Shown one piece after another: positions 15,138-22,408 of a stretch of DNA of 27,395 nucleotides; positions within the stretch are counted from its first letter, which is position 1, and each line of letters opens with the position of its first letter. The position numbers and the translations under genes are program-made. Source of the stretch: Planctomycetia bacterium (GTDB lineage Bacteria > Planctomycetota > Phycisphaerae > Phycisphaerales > SM1A02). The DNA lies in contig SYGQ01000095.1 in assembly GCA_005799475.1 (NCBI GenBank), positions 1 through 27,395 of the forward strand. Reading direction: 5' to 3'. The notes under the pieces were generated by a model. That model saw nothing but the letters and a program-made list of their open reading frames with translations, made no database searches and was not told the DNA's origin.

Positions 15138-15282
15138 TTCTTAGTCCTTCGGCGGGAGTCCGCCGCATTCGCCTCGCTCTCCCGCCACCAATCACAACTG
15201 AGTGTTGGGAAGAGTCTGACTTGGATTCACTACAAATTGTGGCGGTCGCGCGGTTCCCCGAGGGGCCTCTGCGACCAGGCGG
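15138..15282 (-). promoter_or_regulatory. rplC-rplD intergenic leader with hairpin next to the Shine-Dalgarno
   Basis: This 145-bp gap is several times longer than its neighbours. On the transcript a 6-bp perfect stem CGGCGG-ACTC-CCGCCG (15150-15165) abuts the rplD Shine-Dalgarno AAGGA. A relatively AT-rich stretch around 15215-15242 includes the imperfect palindrome ACAATTTGT. No gene is visible. An internal promoter or a translational control site for rplD is possible; I see no convincing -35/-10 pair. Confidence 0.4.
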
Positions 15283-15969
15283 TCACGCCTTGGCTTGGAG
15301 CCTCGCTTTCGGCTTGAAGAGACGGGTGGACGGACGGATGAAGAGGAGTCCAGAATTCGCGCCGGGAACTGCGCCCTTCACGATCAGGAGATTCTGTTCG
15401 GCATCGATGGAAACCACATCGAGGCTTCGCGATGTCACGCGCTCGGCCCCAAGGCGTCCGGGCATCTTCTTGCCCTTCTTAATCTTGGCGCCGTGGCCAC
15501 GATCGGTGCCGTGGCTGCCGATGGAGCCAGGGGAGCGATGCTTGCGCTCGGTGCCGTGCGAGGCGCACAGACCCTTGAAGCGATAGGCCTTCATGGTTCC
15601 AGCGAACCCCTTGCCCTTGCTGGTGCCAACCACATCGACGAACTTCACCTTCTCAAAGGCGGTGACATCGATGCTCTGTCCGAGTGAAAACGCGGCGGCG
15701 GCCGCGTCATCTTTGAGTCGGATCTCGCGGTGCGCGTACTTGGGGGCGACACCTGCCTTCGAGTCGTGGCCGATGACCGACATGCTCGTGCGGCGCGCCT
15801 TTGCATCTTCGAAGGCGATCTGGACGGCGGCGTATCCGTCGTTCTCGATCGTCTTGACTTGCGTGACGGCGCAGGGACCCGCAGCGATGACGGTGACGGG
15901 AATGTTGCGCCCGTCCTCGAGATTCCAGCGGGTCATCCCAACCTTGCGGCCAATGAGTGCGGTGGTCAT
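15283..15969 (-). CDS. rplC: 50S ribosomal protein L3
   Basis: One of the first proteins bound in 50S assembly; its long loop reaches the peptidyl-transferase centre. The 228 residues include LIGRKVGMTRWNLEDGRNIP, VDVVGTSKGKGFAGTMKAYR, HRSPGSIGSHGTDRGHGAKI and ERVTSRSLDVVSIDAEQNLL. At the loop tip, E. coli has MAGQMG, whose Gln150 is methylated by PrmB; here it reads MPGRLG, so the acceptor Gln is an Arg. It lies 13 bp after rpsJ. Confidence 0.97.
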   Translation of the reverse strand: MTTALIGRKVGMTRWNLEDGRNIPVTVIAAGPCAVTQVKTIENDGYAAVQIAFEDAKARRTSMSVIGHDSKAGVAPKYAHREIRLKDDAAAAAFSLGQSIDVTAFEKVKFVDVVGTSKGKGFAGTMKAYRFKGLCASHGTERKHRSPGSIGSHGTDRGHGAKIKKGKKMPGRLGAERVTSRSLDVVSIDAEQNLLIVKGAVPGANSGLLFIRPSTRLFKPKARLQAKA

Positions 15970-15982
15970 CAGTGTGCTCCGC

Positions 15983-16288
15983 CTAGGTCTTGATCTTCAC
16001 AAAGACGCCCGCAGGAACCACGAGTCGGTTCAATGCGTCAACGGTCTTGGAGTTGGGATCGGTGATATCGATGATGCGCTTGTGAGTGCGAATCTCGAAC
16101 TGCTCTCGGCTCTTCTTGTCAATGAAGGGCGAGCGATTCACCGTGTAAATCTCGCGGCGAGTTGGCAACGGCACGGGACCCGCGACGCGCGCGCCGCTGA
16201 TCTTGGCTTGATCGACAATCTCCCGGGCGCTCGCATCGAGCACCTGATGGTCGTACGCTTCCAACCGAATGCGAATCGTTCCGTTCAT
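15983..16288 (-). CDS. rpsJ: 30S ribosomal protein S10
   Basis: 30S head protein (also NusE, the NusB partner in antitermination) and first gene of the superoperon. The ATG at 16288 gives 101 residues starting MNGTIRIRLEAYDHQVLDAS. Other hallmarks are GARVAGPVPLPTRREIYTVN, SPFIDKKSREQFEIRTHKR and the end VPAGVFVKIKT. The open frame upstream to 16417 crosses the promoter and is not coding on this strand. No strong Shine-Dalgarno is free; the GGGG upstream lies within a leader hairpin. Confidence 0.97.
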   Translation of the reverse strand: MNGTIRIRLEAYDHQVLDASAREIVDQAKISGARVAGPVPLPTRREIYTVNRSPFIDKKSREQFEIRTHKRIIDITDPNSKTVDALNRLVVPAGVFVKIKT

Positions 16289-16296
16289 GGTGATGA

Positions 16297-16311
16297 GCCC
16301 CGAAGAGGGGC
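16297..16311 (-). promoter_or_regulatory. Leader hairpin directly upstream of rpsJ
   Basis: The transcript can form GCCCC-TCTTC-GGGGC, ending 8 nt before the rpsJ ATG. The 3' arm holds the only purine run that could serve as Shine-Dalgarno, so folding may limit initiation. With the promoter described next, the leader is only about 25 nt, far shorter than the E. coli S10 leader. Confidence 0.5.
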
Positions 16312-16320
16312 GAATCGGCG

Positions 16321-16348
16321 ATGCTAGCGAATCACGCATGGCTGTCAA
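16321..16348 (-). promoter_or_regulatory. Sigma-70-type promoter of the ribosomal superoperon
   Basis: On the minus strand a perfect -35 TTGACA (16343-16348) is separated by 16 bp from a -10 TAGCAT (16321-16326, four of six consensus bases). Transcription would begin near 16314. The -35 box overlaps the first codons of the divergent secreted-protein gene, so the two directions share this DNA. Confidence 0.7.
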
Positions 16349-18005
16349 CCAACACAGAAATGCGCAGCATTCAGGGGGGATTCGTCGGTGGATCAGCCAT
16401 TGGGCTGCCGCGGTCATCCTGACACCTTGGCTCGCCAGTCAAGCCGTGCAGGCGCAAGCTCCGTCGGCACCAATCCAACCTCCGGCTACCGCTAAGTCTG
16501 ATAATAACGCTGTTTCAGGTAAATCGCAAGGCATTTCGCGGCGGACGATCCCAAGTTCCGGAGGCAGGGCCGGCGGATCGCCCCCCGCGAACGCACCCAC
16601 GGCAGCCGAAGTTTCACCACAGGCACCCCCTGTCGCGCCGTCGTTGGTTGGAGCAGCACCCGCTACGACGACGACGACCACGGCCCCAACGAATGACGAC
16701 AACTTTCTTGAGGTCGACCCCGTGCACTTCGAGTCCTTCGGCATGAAACTCCGGCTCCCCAAGGGTGCGATGTTGTCGAAGCCCGTCAAAGGCGCGATGC
16801 CCGTCTACACCGTGGATGACTCGCGCACACCCCCGCGCTACCACATGCAGATCCAGTCGTATGTCTCGTCGTTGGCAGCGCCGTCGCCACGCGGACAAGT
16901 AGAGGACTACCTCGAGAACATGAAACGAAAGAATGCTGGCGCGACGGTGATCTCAAGCCAGCCGTGGACCGCCGACGGCATTGACGCGCACCTCTTGTGG
17001 ACCTCGACGGATCTCGGCGATGGCGTCGTTGCCGTGCAGGGATGGCTCGTCATCCAAGTGGGTGAGTTCGACTTCCTCGTCGCCAATGCGCTCTGCGCCG
17101 GCGCCGAGTTTGCGTCGATTCGTGGGGCGTTGGAGGCGTGCTTTCGCTCGATTTCCCTCGAGGATCGTCGGCAAAGTGCGGCCGACCGCTCCGAGCGGCT
17201 TCGGCGCGGCAATGCGATCCTCGCGGCGCTCACCCCTGAACGACTCCGCGCCCTGTGCAACGAGCCTCCACGCATGTATCGCGTTCACGGCACCGACGAG
17301 AAGGGGCGCGACCTGGAGATCGGCTACTACCGAGTGAGCGTGTTCGGTGCGAACATGAGCGATGCATCCGGTGAGCAGCCTGTGACCCATCGTGCCGACG
17401 GCCACGGAATCCTCGTCCTCGTGCAGGGGCGCACGATCGTCGATCGCGACTCCGGGAAGGTCGCGGATACTGAGGGTCGATTCTGGTCCGCATTCGACCG
17501 AGGGAGCGAGGCGTGGTCGACTCGCGTCACCCAGCGCAGTGACAAGGGACCAGCGCAAGGCTTCGCGCAAACCGGACTGCGGTCTCCGAAGGGACTCGGC
17601 AATCCGCGGCAAACGCTGCTCGTCATCAATGGGGATGCTCAGTCGCGTACGCGTGATGAACACGAGTGGGTGGTGCCCACGGGGATCTATCTCTCTCAGG
17701 CCGAGACGCTCCTGCTGGGTGAACTCCTGCCGCGCGACGGTTCGTGCAACGGCGATTTCGCGTATTACGCATTCGACCCGCGGTCAATGCAGATGCCCCA
17801 GCGGGTGGAGACTTGGACTCCTGCAGCGGATGGACAGTGGATGCTCATCACGCAACCCGGACTCGACGAGCCCGCCGAAGTGAGCCTGCACGACACGAAG
17901 GGACGACGGTCCCGGCGGTCTGAACCCGACGGGATTGTGACCGAGTTCTGCGAGGCGTCCGAGATCGAGCGTCTCTGGAAAGCTCAAGCGCTGCCGACAA
18001 GGTGA
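16338..18005 (+). CDS. Secreted protein of unknown function
   Basis: I do not recognise this as a named family. The ATG at 16338 gives 555 residues; an earlier in-frame ATG at 16269 would overlap rpsJ. Residues 15-39 form a signal peptide (RRW, then a hydrophobic stretch, AVQA before QAP). Residues 40-120 are a Pro/Ala/Ser/Thr-rich linker. A folded domain of about 140 residues (124-265) begins FESFGMKLRLPKGAM and ends CFRSISLED; its layout recalls PsbP/DcrB-like domains, but that is only an impression. The remaining ~290 residues look globular, with FDRGSEAWSTRV and WVVPTGIYLSQAETLLLGEL. It likely acts in the periplasm or cell envelope. Seven bp separate it from the glycosyltransferase, suggesting co-transcription. 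No Shine-Dalgarno is visible. Confidence 0.8.
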   Translation: MAVNQHRNAQHSGGIRRWISHWAAAVILTPWLASQAVQAQAPSAPIQPPATAKSDNNAVSGKSQGISRRTIPSSGGRAGGSPPANAPTAAEVSPQAPPVAPSLVGAAPATTTTTTAPTNDDNFLEVDPVHFESFGMKLRLPKGAMLSKPVKGAMPVYTVDDSRTPPRYHMQIQSYVSSLAAPSPRGQVEDYLENMKRKNAGATVISSQPWTADGIDAHLLWTSTDLGDGVVAVQGWLVIQVGEFDFLVANALCAGAEFASIRGALEACFRSISLEDRRQSAADRSERLRRGNAILAALTPERLRALCNEPPRMYRVHGTDEKGRDLEIGYYRVSVFGANMSDASGEQPVTHRADGHGILVLVQGRTIVDRDSGKVADTEGRFWSAFDRGSEAWSTRVTQRSDKGPAQGFAQTGLRSPKGLGNPRQTLLVINGDAQSRTRDEHEWVVPTGIYLSQAETLLLGELLPRDGSCNGDFAYYAFDPRSMQMPQRVETWTPAADGQWMLITQPGLDEPAEVSLHDTKGRRSRRSEPDGIVTEFCEASEIERLWKAQALPTR

Positions 18006-18011
18006 CGCGAG

Positions 18012-18833
18012 TTGCGCCTTCGGAGCCGTAGCATCCGGGCTCCCGTGCGCCGCGCGCCAACGATCCTCATCGCCATCCCGGCCCACAACGAGACGGCGTC
18101 GATTGATCGCGTTCTGCCGGCAGTGCTTGAGCACGGTCTTCCCGTCCTGCTCATCGACGATGGATCCACCGACCAGACGGCCGCGCGCGCCTCGGCGTGG
18201 CCAGTCGAACTTGTGCGCAACAGCGCGAATCTCGGCTACGGGCGAGTGATGCGAGACATCTTCGCATTCGCCAACGCGCGCGCCTTCGATTGGGTGATCA
18301 CGATGGACTGCGACGAGCAGCATGAGCCGCGGCTCATCCCCGCGTTCGTAGATGCCATCCGCCGCGACGACACAGATGTCGTCTCGGGAAGCCGATACCT
18401 GCGCCGCTTCGCCTCTGACCAGGTGGCGCCCGGTCAACGCCGCGAGATCAATCGCACGCTGACCGCCGAACTCAACGAGGCCCTTGGCGCATACCTCTCG
18501 CCGCCGATCACCGACGCGTTCTGCGGCTTCAAGGCGTACCGCACTGACGCGTGCCATGCCTTGCGGCTCACGGCCGACGGGTATGAGTTCCCGATCCAGT
18601 TTTGGGTGCAGGCGGCGGCGAATCGATTGAAAGTGCGCGAACTCGCGGTGCCGCGCCTCTACTTGGACGCATCCCGCTCCTTTGGCGACGGACTCGACGA
18701 CCCCACGGTGCGGCTCGCGCATTACCGCGCGACGCTCGCGAGCGAGATCGACCATTGCCGCGGCCGGCTGGCGTCGTCGCGCGCCGTACGGCGTCGCGGC
18801 GCAGCGCGGCCCGTCTCAGGCGCAGGCGCATGA
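18012..18833 (+). CDS. Family 2 glycosyltransferase
   Basis: Predicted to transfer a sugar from a nucleotide or polyprenyl donor; acceptor unknown. The 273-residue product has a GT-A fold: ILIAIPAHNE at the N-terminus, IDDGSTD (48-54) for nucleotide binding, and the metal-binding DCD of MDCDEQH (98-104), then GSRYL and DAFCGFKAYR typical of dolichol-phosphate-mannose-synthase-like GT2 enzymes. There are no C-terminal membrane helices, so it is probably cytoplasmic. The start is a TTG at 18012, 6 bp after the previous stop with AAGGTGA upstream; a GTG at 18045 is the alternative. The stop overlaps the next start (ATGA), so the two are probably coupled. Confidence 0.88.
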   Translation: MRLRSRSIRAPVRRAPTILIAIPAHNETASIDRVLPAVLEHGLPVLLIDDGSTDQTAARASAWPVELVRNSANLGYGRVMRDIFAFANARAFDWVITMDCDEQHEPRLIPAFVDAIRRDDTDVVSGSRYLRRFASDQVAPGQRREINRTLTAELNEALGAYLSPPITDAFCGFKAYRTDACHALRLTADGYEFPIQFWVQAAANRLKVRELAVPRLYLDASRSFGDGLDDPTVRLAHYRATLASEIDHCRGRLASSRAVRRRGAARPVSGAGA

Positions 18834-20272
18834 GCGTGCCGACATCTGGGGGATGGGCGAATGCGACGCGCCCACGATTTGACCTGCCCACGCGATCGCA
18901 GGTTGAGGCTGGGAACGACGCACTGCCGACCACCGTGGCGGCGCTCCGCGCCCACTCCCGCGCGGCGCTCGGCCTCAATGCCGGATCGACCATCGGCACT
19001 GGCCATCAGAGCGCGTTCTTTCACGGCGGCATCCTCGCGAAGTTCATGGCCGCAAGCGAGCTCGCATCGAGCCTTGGTGGCGCTGCTCAGTGGGTCCACT
19101 TCATGAGCGACGCGGATCTCGTGGACCCCTTCTCGCTCGAGCTCCCTTGCCGAACCGAAGGCGCGCCGGGTTTCTCGCGCGAGCGCGTCGGCCTCGCGCC
19201 GCGTGCAAGGGATGCCGAAGGGCGAACCCCCGCGTGCGCTCGACCCGCGCGGCGAGTGCTTGCGGCCGTCGACGCATCGGGTCTGGGCGCGCGGCTGCCC
19301 TCGCCGCACGCGAGCGCCGCCCTCACGCGCGCACTCGATTGCCTCGCGCGGGCGGATGACTCCACTGATGCCGCCACGCAGGGGGCACGGGCCATCGAGC
19401 GCGCGATGAGCCCATGGGTGTCGGCGCCTGTCGCACGCCTTGGAACTGGGCGACTCATGGCATCGCCGCTGGGCGAGTTCGTGCTCGACGCCATCTTGCG
19501 CAGTCCAGCCGAGTGCGCCGCCTCCTTCAACCGGTCGCTCATGCGCGCCCCGGGAGCCGCGAAGCCGCTCGTGGTTGATGAAGACCACAGCGAAGTCCCC
19601 CTGTGGGGGATCGACGAGGCCAGCAGGCGTGTCCGGTTGCGTGCCGATGAAGCGCGCTCCCTGCGAACCACCGGCCGCGCCATTCTTCCACGGGCTTCGC
19701 TCGCATCGGGGCTCATGCGACTCCACACCGACCTGTTCCTTCACGGTGTCGGCGGTGCGCGCTACGAGTTGGCCGGCGATTCGTGGTGGCTCGAGTTCCT
19801 TGGCATCCCGCTTCCGCCGTTTGGCGTCGTCTCGGCGGATCTCCGAATCGCACCCGAGACTGCCGGACTCACGCCGCCAGCACCGACACACCTCTCGCCA
19901 TCCTGGCGCGAGGCCTCGTGGAATCCTCGATTGCTCGTGCCTGGCGACGGAACGGCACGAGTGAGTGAACCGCGCCGAACGCTCCTCGAAGTCATCACGC
20001 GCGAACGGCGCCGATCCCCCGCTCGGCGCGCGGCCTACGAGGCACTTCTGGCGCAGGTATCTCGCGAGCGCGAGGAGATGGCTGAGAAACTCTCGGCACT
20101 CGAACGAGCCGAAGTGGAGAACAGGGTGGTTCTCCGCGCGTGGCGCCTCGCGCAAGACCGCACATGGCCATTCCTCCTGCTCGAACCGTCGCTGCTCGAT
20201 GGGTTGAGCGCGCAGATGCGCGCGCGCGCTCAGGCGTGGGCGGCAACGCCGTGCAGCGGATCCGGCCGGTAG
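18830..20272 (+). CDS. Conserved hypothetical protein, possible BshC-like enzyme
   Basis: The ATG overlapping the glycosyltransferase stop gives 480 residues; the open frame upstream is only a shadow. By eye, two blocks resemble BshC, the putative cysteine-adding enzyme of bacillithiol synthesis. TGHQSAFFHGGILAKFMAA (57-75) recalls the BshC block TGQQAGLFTGPLYT. RLHTDLFLHGVGGARYE (297-313), followed by FLGIPLPP, recalls the BshC block with VAGPGEIAYF. WVHFMSDADLVDP (88-100) would match the BshC segment after the first block. A coiled coil (about 402-440) lies near the C-terminus, as in BshC. No signal peptide or membrane helix is seen. The resemblance is remote and the true substrate may differ. 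Its 3' end overlaps the convergent exoribonuclease gene by 43 bp. Confidence 0.75.
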   Translation: MSVPTSGGWANATRPRFDLPTRSQVEAGNDALPTTVAALRAHSRAALGLNAGSTIGTGHQSAFFHGGILAKFMAASELASSLGGAAQWVHFMSDADLVDPFSLELPCRTEGAPGFSRERVGLAPRARDAEGRTPACARPARRVLAAVDASGLGARLPSPHASAALTRALDCLARADDSTDAATQGARAIERAMSPWVSAPVARLGTGRLMASPLGEFVLDAILRSPAECAASFNRSLMRAPGAAKPLVVDEDHSEVPLWGIDEASRRVRLRADEARSLRTTGRAILPRASLASGLMRLHTDLFLHGVGGARYELAGDSWWLEFLGIPLPPFGVVSADLRIAPETAGLTPPAPTHLSPSWREASWNPRLLVPGDGTARVSEPRRTLLEVITRERRRSPARRAAYEALLAQVSREREEMAEKLSALERAEVENRVVLRAWRLAQDRTWPFLLLEPSLLDGLSAQMRARAQAWAATPCSGSGR

Positions 20273-21234
20273 ACCCTCGTATCGAGGCTCCATACCCGCT
20301 CCGTGAACTCCGAGTTGCCCGCGTGGAGTCGCTCGCGCGCGGCCGCGTGGAGAGCGACGGTCGTCTTGGCCTCGAGGTTGTCGAGCATCGCAACGAAGAT
20401 CGCCTCAGGGGTCGATGGCACCTTGGCCGAACCATGTTCGAGCGACCCGTGGTGCGAGACAATGATGTGCTGCAGCACCAAGACAGCCTCAGGCGGGAGC
20501 TTGTGCCCGCTCGCCTTGGCCGCCACGGCCGCCTTGAGTTGAAGCCAGATCGCGCCGCGCACGAGGTGCCCGATGAGGTGACCATCGCGCGTGTAGTTGA
20601 AGCCCTTTTCCCACTCAAGTTCGACGGTCTTGCCGAGGTCATGCAGAAACAGACCCATCAGAACGATGTCTCGGTTGAGTTGCGGGTAGAGCGGCACCAT
20701 GCGGTCGGCGAGCTGCATGAGCTGGTGGGTGTGTTCAAGGAGTCCGCCGACGAACGCATGATGGATGTTCGTGGCCGCCGGGGCGTGCCGGAACGCCGAC
20801 ATCATCGGATCGTCGTTGAGGTACGAGTCGGCCAACGCACGCATGCCCGCATCGCTCATGGAATGGAGTAGCGCCGTGATCGCCGCAAACATTTCGTCGA
20901 TGTTCTTGCTCGTCGCTGGCAGAAGCGCCACCAGTTCCTCCGTCGCCACTTCGACCGCCTCGATCGTGTCGATAATGATCTGGAGCTGGCCGCCGTAAAC
21001 CTCCACTCGTCCTGAGAGCCGCGCGTAGCCCGTCGCGCTCACCTCAGGCAGCGCCGACTCGTCAAAGGTCCACTTGCGGGCGGTCGCCTCGCCGGAAGCA
21101 TCTCGGATAATCGCTTTGAAGTAGGGCTTGCCCGCACGGGTGACCGCCGTCTGCGGATTGACGAGGCTGTACACCCCATCGACGAAGGAGCCGTTCTGGA
21201 GATCACGGATGTTCACATGCTTGATCGTTGTCAT
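20230..21234 (-). CDS. YhaM-type 3'-5' exoribonuclease (OB-fold plus HD domain)
   Basis: Predicted metal-dependent 3'-5' exoribonuclease acting on RNA or single-stranded DNA in the cytoplasm. The 334 residues match the YhaM layout (B. subtilis YhaM is about 314). An N-terminal OB-fold (1-95, with TARKWTFDES and RVEVYGGQLQIIID) precedes an HD phosphohydrolase domain. Its metal ligands are visible: His168 in GGLLEHT, His198-Asp199 in LFLHDLGK, the His pair 261-262 in IIVSHHG, and Asp285 in MLDNLEAKT. The ATG at 21234 has no Shine-Dalgarno. The 3' end runs 43 bp into the convergent BshC-like gene, so antisense overlap is built in. Confidence 0.92.
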   Translation of the reverse strand: MTTIKHVNIRDLQNGSFVDGVYSLVNPQTAVTRAGKPYFKAIIRDASGEATARKWTFDESALPEVSATGYARLSGRVEVYGGQLQIIIDTIEAVEVATEELVALLPATSKNIDEMFAAITALLHSMSDAGMRALADSYLNDDPMMSAFRHAPAATNIHHAFVGGLLEHTHQLMQLADRMVPLYPQLNRDIVLMGLFLHDLGKTVELEWEKGFNYTRDGHLIGHLVRGAIWLQLKAAVAAKASGHKLPPEAVLVLQHIIVSHHGSLEHGSAKVPSTPEAIFVAMLDNLEAKTTVALHAAARERLHAGNSEFTERVWSLDTRVYRPDPLHGVAAHA

Positions 21235-21454
21235 AGTGAATGGAGGTTGAACCGCAGAGGCTAGCAGGCAGATGCAGCCCTCCCCCGCGCCAGACGCATG
21301 ACGATGGTGGACTCAATGACCACCGATCGCGGGCGGCTTTCGGGTGCACCTCAGGCATCTCAAGATCCACACGCCAATGACACTGCGAGGGAGGCTCACG
21401 GGCATCGAGCGTTGAGATCCTCCTGGATCCGAACGGCTCTCGCGTGATCGATCC
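21235..21454. other. Non-coding gap between nnrD and the YhaM-type gene
   Basis: This 220-bp gap lies between two minus-strand genes. It contains a 5-bp hairpin GATCC-TCCT-GGATC (21416-21429) without a T-tract. I found no convincing promoter, tRNA or conserved small gene. A 49-codon plus-strand frame (21298-21447) has no Shine-Dalgarno and no recognisable product. Confidence 0.5.
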
Positions 21455-22408
21455 TTACGACGGCGCGGTGCGCAGGGCCGCAAGGGTGTCGGGAATCATT
21501 TCGCAGATCTCCGAGGCAAGGAGCCCGGCGTCGCCGTGGACGCCGCTCCAGCGTCTGGCCGCAAGACCATGCACCGCGACGCCAAGTCGTGCACAGTCGA
21601 ACAACGAGAGCCCCGGCCCGCGTGCGTGAAACTGCGCCACGAACGACGCCACGATGCCCGCGAGCGCATCACCGGCCCCACCCGTGGCGAGTGCGGCCGT
21701 CCCAGCGCGCGCGCTCCATGTGTGGATGCCGTCACTGACGGCGGTGCGCGGACCCTTGACAATCGCAATGCACCCGAGGCGCTGTGCGAGCGACCTCGCG
21801 CCCATCTCGCGCGAGGCATCGTCGTCGGCCGCGGCGGGTTCGATGTGAAGTGCCGCAGCGAGCCGGGCGTACTCGCCCGGGTGCGGTGTCAGGATGAGCC
21901 CTGCGGCGCCGATGTCGCGGTCAAACTGCGCCGTGCGTGCGAGCGCGTTGAGCGCGTCGGCATCGATGACGATCGGCATGCGCGCATTGGCGAGCGTGCG
22001 CACGACCACCTGTTCGACCGCCGCGCCGCCTCCGAGCGCTGGGCCGATCGCCAGCGCGTGAGCGTCCGCCAACGCCTCGTCGAGGACCGCGGCGCAGCCC
22101 GAGGGGTCGAGGTGCCCGTCCGTGTCCACGGGGAGCGCCCGCCCAGTCGCGCTCTCGAGCGCCGAGAGCGCCGCGAGCGCCAGCGGTTCGGGCACGGCAA
22201 GTTGCACGAGCCCTGCGCCCGCGCGCAGAGCCGAGCGGGCGGCGATCAGCGCACCTCCGAGCATCACGCGCGAGCCCTGGATCGATCCTCCCACGACGAC
22301 GACCGTGCCAAAGGTCCCCTTGTGACCTCGAGGGTCGCGCGCGGGCAACGGCGGAGTCGGCGCCGTCGTGTCATCGCACTGCCCGTCAACGAGCGCGTCA
22401 ATCGACAC
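21455..22408 (-). CDS. nnrD: ADP/ATP-dependent NAD(P)H-hydrate dehydratase
   Basis: Metabolite-repair enzyme that dehydrates the damaged S-form NAD(P)HX back to NAD(P)H using ADP or ATP. The 317 residues are the ribokinase-like NnrD/CARKD fold: TVVVVGGSIQGSRVMLGGA near the N-terminus, IDADALNAL (148-156), TPHPGEYARL (174-183), IVKGPRTAV (216-224) and the catalytic anion-hole motif ATGGAGDALAG (241-251). There is no fused NnrE epimerase domain, so the epimerase must be elsewhere. The start is GTG at 22408, with GAGG upstream, and overlaps the preceding transglutaminase-like gene by 11 bp. Confidence 0.93.
   Translation of the reverse strand: MSIDALVDGQCDDTTAPTPPLPARDPRGHKGTFGTVVVVGGSIQGSRVMLGGALIAARSALRAGAGLVQLAVPEPLALAALSALESATGRALPVDTDGHLDPSGCAAVLDEALADAHALAIGPALGGGAAVEQVVVRTLANARMPIVIDADALNALARTAQFDRDIGAAGLILTPHPGEYARLAAALHIEPAAADDDASREMGARSLAQRLGCIAIVKGPRTAVSDGIHTWSARAGTAALATGGAGDALAGIVASFVAQFHARGPGLSLFDCARLGVAVHGLAARRWSGVHGDAGLLASEICEMIPDTLAALRTAPS

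Noticed and set aside
18722..20293. Minus-strand open frame (523 codons) opposite the BshC-like gene
   Set aside because: The plus-strand frame has an ATGA-coupled start and recognisable motif blocks; the minus frame is Arg-rich without motifs.
21416..21429. Hairpin GATCC-TCCT-GGATC as a terminator
   Set aside because: Only five base pairs and no T-tract on either strand.
21298..21447. 49-codon plus-strand frame in the intergenic gap
   Set aside because: No Shine-Dalgarno, no hydrophobic or basic character, no recognisable product; likely chance.
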